A stretch of DNA of 16,785 bases from Phoronis ovalis (taxonomy: Eukaryota; Phoronida; Phoronidae): the NCBI GenBank assembly GCA_028565635.1, contig JAOXYB010022792.1, positions 1 to 16,785 of the forward strand, read 5' to 3'. The notes beneath the pieces were generated by a model. That model worked only from the letters and a program-made list of their open reading frames with translations. It searched no databases and was not told the origin of the DNA. The position numbers were made by a program, and so were the translations under genes. Shown piece by piece: positions 1-8,421 of the stretch. Positions within the stretch are counted from its first letter, which is position 1, and each line of letters starts with the position of its first letter.

Positions 1-26
1 ATACATACATGCATACATACATACAT
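1..26. repeat. CATA/ATAC tetranucleotide microsatellite (left-truncated)
   Basis: The first 26 bases are a run of ATAC/CATA units with one ATGC interruption. The run starts at the window edge, so the real tract may be longer. Confidence 0.8.
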
Positions 27-2841
27 TAAAAATCCGTAAAGTTTAATATCTTACACAACACACGGCAATTAATTTCAAATTAAAACATTTTTACGCAACT
101 TCCATATGGATTATAATTAGAACTTGCACCAATTAATAGGCGTCATACCAGAGAGTAAATGCCTCTATTCAAATAAGACATATAATGGAATACCATAGAG
201 TAGGTCGTTTACAAATGAGACTGATATTTAAAATATTATTCATGCTAAGTTGATTATTAAATATTGTTTGTAATGTAGAATCACCAGGCTTAGGAGATTT
301 AGACTCGAGGACATGTCATTTATAAGTGGATTTTTAATTTCAATTAAAACTATATAATCCCAGACATACTGTATTTTAGAATTTAAGTGAAATTATTTTT
401 AAATACGAATACATCCACTTTATCCTGAAATTCAATTTTTTTAACGTGAATATGATATTTTTACCAAACCTATCTGGAAATATAAAAATTCAGGTTATAT
501 ATTATGACTACATGCCTTTACGAAATTTAAGAAGGCTTACGACACGCTGAGAATCTGATGCGGTAGTTCCCACTTATCTTGCTCTTCGTAGGGAAAATAG
601 TTTCTACTAATAATATTTTTGATTTTTATGATAAATTAATTGAGCAAATGTAACGATCAAGTAGAGTTAGACTGTGATGTAAATTTATTTCCGTTATAAG
701 ACTTATAATTATACTCTAATCAACAAGCAATTCTTTAATATCTCCAAGTTTCCATTAAGGAAAGATTTCAAGTATTTATTCATCAATATCTGCTGTCTTT
801 CCACTAAAAATGAAGTAACTTTACGTTTAAAAATAAAGAAACCCTGATATTCGAGGAAACCCTGATATTCGATTCGTAGTTTTAGTTTTAGTGAATCTAT
901 TTACAGGCATTTGTGCAATTTCAATTGTATTTATGTAATTGGGTTAAAAAAGTACACTCCCATTATCTGCTTTCTTTTCACTTTGTCTACAACTGCTAAA
1001 CAAGAAGATCGCCTGCACAACTATACTACAGAGTACACGTGCCATCTTTATTACTCAAAATATCGTAAAGTAAACAATATATTACATTTATTATGCAAAT
1101 ATTTATGATGATACATTCGTAATAATCAAACACAGGTTTAATTATTGTATTGCATATGTTGTCAATAATAAAAAACCCAGGGACGGAGTTGCTTCACTCT
1201 GGTTGACTCTATATTATGTACCGCTTTCAGACGCGGTTCAACTAAAATTACATATTATTTACTTCAGTTCTCAATGAACTTTTTGTTTCGTCCCATTAAG
1301 TTTCTTTACCCCTAATGGACGATTCATAGACTACAAGGGGCCCAGGAGTAATGGGTTCTTTGTGAATAGTTTTACGAGTCGTTGTCAGTTTCATTGTTGT
1401 GTAATTGTATCTCGCGTGTAGTGCCCAGTTAAATTCTTCTCATTGTTTATAAATGACAGTAGAGTGCGTCCGAGATCCGCCACGATACATAATAGCAATT
1501 ACATTTATCGACGCAACCCCTATTTTTTTAAGTTTTTCGGATCGTTAGCTGATCATTCATATCTTTGTTGTAGAGTTATAACGCAATTTTACGCTTACAG
1601 ATAAAATGAAACAGAGCCCGCGGAAACAAAGACACCATTTAGTTCAGATTAGGCGTGAACACAAAAAGATATACCAATATACCAATTATTAACAGTGCTG
1701 TGATTTTTGAACAACGAAGGAGATGGTGTATGTACTTTTACAAAGTAAACCTTGTAAAGTAGAAAGTAGAAAAATTAGAAAGGGAAATTTCCAAAGGTAT
1801 CCGCTCCTGTTAAGTAAATTATAAAAGGGGCATGGAGTGTCAGAAACCTCCAGCGGGAACATTAATAATTAAAATCGTTATTTTATATTACCGTATTCTT
1901 TTTTCTGAGAAACTTAGACAAGTTACTTTGGGCGGAACGTCATAATTGCAAAAATTCAATGTTTAAGTAATAACATGCACGAACTCCTCTTTTTATCAAT
2001 TAAGATAGCAGTGGGAGGCTGCTGTTAAGTTTTGACAGAAAAGCTCATTAGTCTTGTGTAGCACCGTTGGGTAACATTCCACTAGATTTTGTGTTCATTT
2101 CTATTCACTATATTTTCTATATCAACTCGGCTCTTGAAGGATAAGTAGCCTCATTTGACAGAGATGCCGCGTGTTGCATATAAGTTTCTATTCAACTTTA
2201 GGCAAACATTTGGAAAAGGAGGAGAAAGTTTCTTTTCCCTTTGAAAAGCAATCTGTTACTGAAAAATAAATTCGCATTTCTTAGTAATTCAGGTAGTAAA
2301 ATCCCGTGTAATAGTAAAACTGTACAAAATATAGGCTAAAGAGAAAACTTGCTTGCCAAAATTATGTATCTATGCATTCGTGATTAAGGTAATTAAAATA
2401 TATCGTGATAATTAATTAATTGTTTAGTTAAATAGTAGCTTGAAGCAACACTGACTGCAAATCTCACACCAAGCTGAGAACTAATTTTGTCGGAATAAAA
2501 ACGTATCTGATATGAAATCGTAGTAGCACTTTACGATAGTCCCCCCACATATATATACTCAAAAAACAGAAGCCGCATGCACTCGTTAATTGTTAGGCTA
2601 GATGTAAAAGGAAAAACTTCCTCTATAAACCCCCTGAATGCATATTTTTTGCTTTTTATCTAAAAAATAATACACTAAACTTTTAACAATACTTCGGATT
2701 GTGGTCAACTAATATAATAAGCATAAAAACAATAAGACTGAGATATTAACATATCCTTAATTTTTTTACTTAATGCTTGCTTTGAAACTTGTTCTGTGTG
2801 AGTTGTTCGTGTTTCAAGAATTTCCACGATAAAACATTGAT
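27..2841. other. Intergenic stretch with no gene recognised
   Basis: I find no coding region here that I can support. The open frames are short, low in complexity and resemble no known domain. The stretch holds one 18-base tandem duplication, listed separately, and a segment around 1180-1620 that looks less AT-rich than its surroundings. Distal regulatory DNA, an untranslated exon of a neighbouring gene, or decayed mobile-element sequence cannot be excluded. Confidence 0.5.
838..873. repeat. 18-base tandem duplication, two copies
   Basis: A 17-base word beginning GAAACCCTGATATTC occurs at 838-854 and again at 856-872, a period of 18 bases. It lies in non-coding DNA and looks like a small replication-slippage duplication. 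Confidence 0.85.
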
Positions 2842-2974
2842 GTATAATATATATCTATATATATCTATGTATATCTATATATATATCTATATATATCTAT
2901 ATATATCTATATATATCTATATATATATCTATATATATCTATATATATATATATATATATTACATACATATATA
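2842..2974. repeat. TATATC-type microsatellite ending in a TA run
   Basis: About 130 bases consist of ATATC-TATAT units of varying length with one GTATATC variant. They end in a pure TA dinucleotide run at roughly 2940-2960, then ACATACATATATA. The frame through it (2789-2998) translates to alternating Tyr and Ile, which is a product of the repeat and not a protein. Confidence 0.9.
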
Positions 2975-4860
2975 TTCTATTACCTAATACATTCCTAATC
3001 TAAATCAAAATGATGATTGGAGATCAAAATTGAATATCTTCTTGACTGAACTTTATTCAATTAACAGCATCACACTGGAGTATACTGCAACTTATATTAA
3101 ATCAAATGTATTTAGATTTCTGTTTGGTTCTGATTGGATTGCAGTACATGCATATGTTTCATAGCTTAATGTTTGTAAGATGCAAACATGCTGTATGCAT
3201 CATGTATTTTCAACGGAACTACGTCTGAAAAGTCTGCATATAGTGCACAACGTACCAAACGTACTAAAGTACCAAATGCATAAATAGCTGCCCTCGATAA
3301 AATTCGTGAGACAAAATTGCTTAGTAATTACATCAATATATCTTTGATCTTGTTTGAAGATTTCTGTAGTGAATCAAGTTATAGTCTGTTCTGTTTGCTT
3401 CTAGTAAGTTTGAATCCGGCTCCTCGTGTAGCTTATAGTGTAATCTACCTGTGCATTGAAAGTTTACTTTGGAGTATATTAACCAATGGCAAACAAGGGG
3501 TGGAACTTACGAGCTAACCGAAACAACATAGTTTTGGTGGACCCGTTCTCTAATGGGGATTTGAAAACAGTGCGGTATTACTGTGTTATCATTTTAAAAA
3601 CGTGAAATAGAACTATAAGCCAATATATATACCAATACAGGCAATGTCATTGTAATAACTAAATCTGCATCTAATAAAGCACTTTTTGACTAATCTGATA
3701 TTATTTCCTTAATTAATAACAAGGTTAATTTTTAGAATATTTTACAAAATACTCTCAATAAGTGAGCTCCGTTACGTTCTCTGGTACGAAACCACCCTTA
3801 ATGTATAGTCAAGATGTGTATGGAACACTACCTGACTGGTTTATCAAGATGAGGCTTTAAACACAAGTTTTAAAATAGTTAATTTGGACTGGAAATTATT
3901 TTAAAACTATTTTAACAGCCCTAAATCTTAAACATTTAAGGGTAAAAATACGATGTAGGAAAATTCCTCCAACTTATCAATTATCAATGCTGTATTAAGA
4001 TGCCAACTTCATAAATATAATTAGTATGGTATTATAATTACAATACATATCTAATGACACCGCACTTATAAGAAGGCTAATTGGCATGTGTGTGGATAAA
4101 ATGAAAGGCTATATTTTTAATGAGCACGGACCTCTGCTCTGATCTGTGACACTGGCCGTATAACAGTTTCAAGGTACTTAAGTTAATACATAGCAATCTC
4201 AATTTCGTAAGCGCACAAATGATAAATTAATGAGGTAAAAACGACTTATCTTTGTATTATAAGTAAATGCTACAAACGAAAGATGTAGCTCTTGTCACAA
4301 ACAGATAAGCAAAATGTTTGAAGCAAAAGTTTAGTGATTATTATGTAAACTGTAGCAAAGAGAATTAATGTTTCAGCATTGTACTAAATAAATATAGACA
4401 TAACTCCGCCAGTATGCCAAACATCCAACTGCGTCGAAGCTATCTTTTTTGAAGCCTGTATAATATTCTGTTAGTAGGGTGTTATTTGCAAAATTGTTTT
4501 TTAAATGTTTTATTGAAATATTCAAAGCCTTATCTATTGAGGAACATATAATTATGTCAATTCAAGTCCCAAACCAACAATATCCTGCTGGAAATGAATC
4601 CATGTTCAGCAAGTGACCACCGACTAACAGCGACATGTTAGAGAAAAAAATTGCGTTTATAGATTCTCATATTATTAGATTTTTAACATTTCAAAGAAAA
4701 TTTCGCTTTTAATATTTGATATTCTTGGAAAATCGAATAACAAAATAATTGCTTTCTGTAGGGTACTAATTGACATATAAATGCAATGTAATTTGGCGGT
4801 AATGCTATTTTATGGTGCACCATAATTGAACTTTAATTGGATTTAATAACTTTGATACTC
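2975..4860. other. Intergenic region upstream of gene 1, no gene recognised
   Basis: No coding region, RNA gene or mobile element could be supported. The longest open frame (3317-3517) starts at a non-ATG codon and has no recognisable motif. The segment next to gene 1 presumably contains its promoter and any distal control elements, but no specific factor site stands out. Confidence 0.5.
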
Positions 4861-4868
4861 TATTTAAG
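4861..4868 (+). promoter_or_regulatory. TATA-like box upstream of gene 1
   Basis: TATTTAAG lies 131 bases before the gene 1 start codon. Initiation about 30 bases downstream would give a 5' leader of roughly 100 bases. This rests on motif and distance only. In AT-rich DNA such matches arise by chance, so confidence is low. Confidence 0.3.
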
Positions 4869-4991
4869 TGAAAGCCTCTTGAAAGCCAAAGCATACTTGC
4901 TATTTGTATTCACAGAGAATACGTGTTTCGAACAAAAAAAGTTTTGCTAATTTTTCTCACAACTATTCATAATTGAAATCATTTGTACACT

Positions 4992-5054
4992 ATGTTTCGT
5001 GTGGACAAGTTCACTTTTCTGGCGACTTTAATGGTTGTTAGCATACCAGCACAG
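4992..5054 (+). CDS. Gene 1 exon 1: signal peptide
   Basis: This exon carries 21 codons ending in phase 0 before a GTAAGA donor. Residues 7 to 18 are hydrophobic and end near Pro-Ala-Gln, as expected for a secretory signal. It is too short to be found by an ORF search. The assignment rests on the ATG, the hydrophobic run and the fit to exon 2. Confidence 0.75.
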
Positions 5055-8000
5055 GTAAGATTGTATTTTTTATTTCAATCATAAATATGTTCCTGGCAAC
5101 AAAAAGATACAGAATTCACTACAAATTATAATTATCGAAAATAAAACAATTTTGACTTGACTTAAGAAAGGTCTTAACTTCTTAATAAAACGCATTATCG
5201 AAAACATGAGAAATGGTTTTAAGATTTTTTTGTGTGAAATTAATTTTGACCAAGTTTTAGCTTTGACCTACAGGATACTGAATTTAATGTTTTGAAGTTT
5301 CCTTTCAAAAAGTGATTGTTTTTTTACTCCAAATGGCCACACTACTGATGAAAGTGAGACATTCGAAAATATATTGTTATAATTTTTCATATTTTCCCAG
5401 AAATGTATACTTTTATAAAGATTTATTTTCATTTAACATTTCAAAAATTGAATGATTTGAATGTAAAAATGCATGAAGACTTCAATCAGATCAATAAAAC
5501 TGTTAATTAATAAGTGACGGTTTATGTGCACCTAGTTTTTGTAATTTGCGTTGAATTATTTTATTTTCAGATAGCACTTTCTTTGCCTTCAAAAGATAGC
5601 TATTTAAGTAAGTATATTACATGTATTTTCGTAAATACTACAAAATATACTAGACAACAATATTCAATGCTGCCAGAAACGATAACTTTAGGAAATTTGA
5701 GGCAAGCATATCTCCAAAGTAGTCAACTATTTTTATGAAGATAAAAACCTGATATTTTTTTAGAAATTTAGGGAAAACTATATTTATTATTGCTCATATA
5801 TTATTTGTACAATATAGCGTGTTACCAACAAGTTTGTAAAATCATGTAATATAAGATGCATGAAATTAAAACTAAAGCAAAACATAAACTGTCGAGTTGA
5901 AGAATGTTAAAAGGCTCAACAGAGTTATCAATTCACATACTAATGATTTGGAGAAAATACAGTTTTTACTCTGTAATAAGAAAATTGTAAAAATATGCGC
6001 AACGTACATGTTAGAGGCGTTTAAAATAAGAGACAGTTTTATTTATAGCGCTATATGGACGAATGTTACGTAGCAAAGTATTGACATATAAGTCAATTGT
6101 GGCTGGGTATTTAACTATATTGCATTTCAGTAAAATGTTTTGTTGGTTAAACATACGTCACGTAAATAAAAAAGTTATCTATCTAACTACTGTTTCATAC
6201 GCAGTATACTTTGTATATTATAGGTTTATTTGATCGCTCAAGGCGTATAGTTGGTGGAAGCCCTACTCATAACGGCGAGTTCCCTTTCTTGGTATCCCTT
6301 CAACTTGGTATACATGGAAAGTATCATCATGTATGCGCGGGAGCATTAATTAATTTGGAATGGGTGATAACAGTTGCTCAGTGTATGATGTAAGTTTCAA
6401 TTTCACGTTATATTTATAGTTTAGGAGCTTTAAAAACTTCACTCACATCATCCGCAATTAGTAATAACTCGCTGAAACTACAGTTTAACAGTGGACACAA
6501 TGTTATGATTTTCATTTTTCTGCGTATTTGTATGTACAATGTTAACCAGAGATCTAATGGTATTAACAGATTAATTCCAACTTGAACCGTTTACTTCTAT
6601 AAACAAGCATTGATAGATGTTTGTAGTCTCTAAAGTGTATCTCGTTTGTACAGCATGCACTATAAATTGTGTCTCTACACATTGTGTTTCCCTTGTCCTC
6701 TGTCGAGCAAAAAGTGTATAAAGAACAGGTTAGACTGAAAGAAAAGTGGTCAACGGGATTCCTGTCAAGGCCTACAAGAAGTTATTCTATGATATGCATT
6801 TTTCAGGGCTCATGAGGGAGGACCGTTTCCAGGACCATTATTAACTGATGACCCACAAATGTGGAAGGTCCGTGTAGGAGATCATCACCTTAACATGAAA
6901 GAAGGCACCGAAGACCTTTTTCAAGTTATCGAGATCGTTAAACATCCAGAATTCGGTAATATTCAAGATAAAAATGATTCAGCGGAATATAGCAAGTGTC
7001 TTAAATACCTTAACTTGATATGCTTTTCTGACCAACGAATCTTCATAGGTTATTTGTAATATGATGTACGTAGAAGGTCAAAGTTTTGAAAAGTTATATT
7101 TCAACTTCATTTAACTGCTTCACAAATCTTCATATCAATATATATTAAATATATTTCAGATATTCATCAGGTGAATAAAGACATAGCACTAGTACGACTT
7201 GGAGGGTCAGTAAGAGTTACTAGGTTTGTTAAACCTGTCCGAATGGCAGAATTCACCATAGGAACAACGTGCGTCATGGTGGGTTGGGGTTACACCAATA
7301 GAGGTACAAATAGACACTTTGTTTACTTCGTCATTGCGCTATGCTATAGTAAACGTATGTAGCATTAAGTCACGCAGGTTGAAGGTTGAGCATCATAGCG
7401 GTATTATAGTATAGTTTCCATGCTATGTGCAAGATTTAAAATGAAAAACGTCGGTATAAATTAAAAAAGTGTTGGTTCGAGAATGAATCATCAATATTAC
7501 ATAGTGTTTTACCATTATTACAAATCTTGCAAAATATAACGTAAAGGCAACTGGAATGTAATTTTCTAGATGGTGATGGTTATGATGATGTATCTCCAAC
7601 TCCCAAGAAAGTCTTGATGCCTGTAACCCAAAATGACGTATGCAATAGAGCATATGCTGTGCTTGGAGTAAAGTTGACATCTTCTCAGATATGTGCTGGA
7701 GATATCCGTGGTGGGAAAGGATCATGCATGGTAAGGATTCACAAATCATATTGTTACTGTAAAAGGATACCGTTCCTTGCTGGATGAGTATATATCTCAG
7801 TCAAGTCGCCAAAGAAGTTCCAGTTACGGCGCAAAGTTATCGGAAATACATATTAAACCGAATCCAACACTGAACAAGTTATTTGACGAGTAACTCTTCT
7901 TCAAAGTATATTTTACATATGGTGCTATAGTATTCACAATAACCTCCTATTTCTGGTCTAAGTTTCATAATTTGTCATGTATAAGAATTAAGCAATATGT

Positions 8001-8242
8001 ATCAATTTTATTTCTTTATTACCTTAATTTTAGTAAATGCCTGAAATTTGTTTTAGTATGATGCTGGTGACCCATTAGTTTGCCCAGGACCCGATGGACG
8101 CATGCGACTGTTTGGAATTAATTCTGTCGGGCATCCAAACTGTGCCGAACCGGGCTTTCCAGATGTGTTCACTAAAGTAAGTGATCCAGACATTATATCT
8201 TGGATCAGGGAAACAATCCATCTGGAAGCGAAAACGAAATGA
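4992..8242 (+). CDS. Secreted serine protease homologue (S1 family pseudoprotease), complete, 7 exons
   Basis: Exons are 4992-5054, 5571-5607, 6224-6389, 6807-6955, 7160-7303, 7570-7730 and 8057-8242. They join in phase into 301 codons plus TGA, and every intron is GT-AG. The ATG at 4992 has A at -3 and opens a hydrophobic signal peptide (about residues 1-25). A short propeptide follows, ending in Arg-Arg before IVGG at residues 42-45. There is no clip or other accessory domain. The trypsin fold is clear: WVIT, DIALVRL, GWG and a C-terminal W-I helix are present. Eight Cys match the classical pairs 42-58, 136-201, 168-182 and 191-220 (chymotrypsin numbering). The catalytic Asp is kept (residue 146), but His57 is Gln (residue 86), Ser195 is Ala (243) and Gly193 of the oxyanion hole is Tyr (241). 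Proteolysis is therefore not expected. In other animals such homologues act as binding proteins or as cofactors of active protease cascades; that role here is inference. The intact frame argues against a dead pseudogene. Confidence 0.9.
5571..5607 (+). CDS. Gene 1 exon 2: 37-base micro-exon, propeptide
   Basis: A pyrimidine-rich tract ending TTTTCAG precedes it and a strong GTAAGT donor follows. It ends in phase 1, and its last A joins GT of exon 3 to make Ser34. It encodes the end of the signal region and the start of the propeptide. Because it is so short, it is the least certain internal exon of this gene. Confidence 0.7.
6224..6389 (+). CDS. Gene 1 exon 3: activation site and mutated catalytic His motif
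   Basis: The exon reads from the end of the propeptide (RSRR) into IVGG, the usual new N-terminus of an activated trypsin-like enzyme, and on to the Cys42-Cys58 loop. The normally invariant TAAHC is TVAQC, with CAG at 6379-6381, a single base change from His CAC. It ends in phase 2 at a GTAAGT donor. The canonical CGGSL is CAGAL. Confidence 0.9.
6807..6955 (+). CDS. Gene 1 exon 4: trypsin-fold loop and strand segment before the catalytic Asp
   Basis: It encodes residues 89-138, including a Gly/Pro-rich loop insertion just after the mutated His motif. The strand pattern WKVRVGDHHL and IVKHPEF follow, as usual for S1 proteases before the Asp102 region. The donor GTAATA leaves one G, which joins AT of exon 5 to give Asp139. 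This yields the family-typical HPEFD-x-H before DIALVRL. Confidence 0.88.
7160..7303 (+). CDS. Gene 1 exon 5: catalytic Asp (retained) and GWG strand
   Basis: The exon contains NKDIALVRL, in which the Asp (residue 146) matches Asp102 of the catalytic triad, and C-V-M-V-GWG around Cys136. Of the three triad residues, this is the only one still present. It ends in phase 1 at a GTACAA donor, with a 204-base intron before it and a 266-base intron after it. Confidence 0.9.
7570..7730 (+). CDS. Gene 1 exon 6: Cys168-Cys182 loop and Cys191
   Basis: It encodes residues 187-240: V-MPVTQNDVC, then SSQICAG and GKGSCM. By alignment the residue at the specificity position 189 is Gly (residue 237), not the Asp of trypsins, and 192 is Met. 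It ends in phase 0 at GTAAGG, immediately before the catalytic Ser motif, a common split point in this family. Confidence 0.9.
8057..8242 (+). CDS. Gene 1 exon 7: mutated catalytic Ser motif and C-terminus
   Basis: The motif GDSGGPLVC of active enzymes reads YDAGDPLVC here (residues 241-249). Ser195 is therefore Ala (GCT, one base from TCT), Gly193 is Tyr and Gly197 is Asp. The usual SWG of the substrate-binding strand is SVG. The rest (NCAEPGFPDVFTKVS, then SWIRETI) is a normal S1 C-terminus that stops at TGA 8240-8242. Confidence 0.9.
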   Translation, partial: YDAGDPLVCPGPDGRMRLFGINSVGHPNCAEPGFPDVFTKVSDPDIISWIRETIHLEAKTK

Positions 8243-8415
8243 CTAACCGCCTGGCTATCCCGTTTGATAAGCAGACTCCCAGTTAATCGCAATGATTGGG
8301 TGAATGAATGGAACATTCTTCCGAGCTCGGAAACGTTCCGGGACACTGCTTTTTGAAGTGTTGTATATTGGAGTATATTCAGTTGAATATGTTACACTGC
8401 ATAAACTAATTTGAA

Positions 8416-8421
8416 AATAAA
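8416..8421 (+). terminator. Poly(A) signal of gene 1
   Basis: AATAAA lies 174 bases after the stop codon and is followed by T-rich sequence. It would give a 3' untranslated region of about 190-200 bases. It is the first AATAAA after the stop that I could find. Confidence 0.6.

Noticed and set aside
2789-2998. 69-codon frame rich in Tyr and Ile
   Set aside because: It is a translation of the TATATC microsatellite.
3407-3417. AGTTTGAATCC, resembling a tRNA B box or SINE promoter
   Set aside because: No matching T stem, no A box at the right distance and no cloverleaf could be drawn, so a tRNA or SINE call is not supported.
3317-3517. 66-codon plus-strand frame
   Set aside because: Non-ATG start, no domain, no flanking splice pattern that joins it to either gene.
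5514-5738. Open frame running through exon 2 of gene 1 with a hydrophobic lead
   Set aside because: It starts at GTG inside intron 1 and reads on past a strong GTAAGT donor. The ATG exon at 4992 gives a better signal peptide and correct phase.
6119-6130. Alternative splice acceptor TTGCATTTCAG before exon 3 of gene 1
   Set aside because: Use of it would bring in stop codons ahead of the IVGG segment; the acceptor at 6221-6223 restores phase.
7423-7749. 108-codon minus-strand open frame with a His-rich stretch
   Set aside because: It overlaps intron 5 and exon 6 of gene 1 in antisense. Its His run is the complement of a GATGATG-type stretch in exon 6.
8053-8346. 97-codon minus-strand open frame
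   Set aside because: It lies opposite exon 7 of the protease homologue, whose sense frame clearly encodes the conserved S1 C-terminus.
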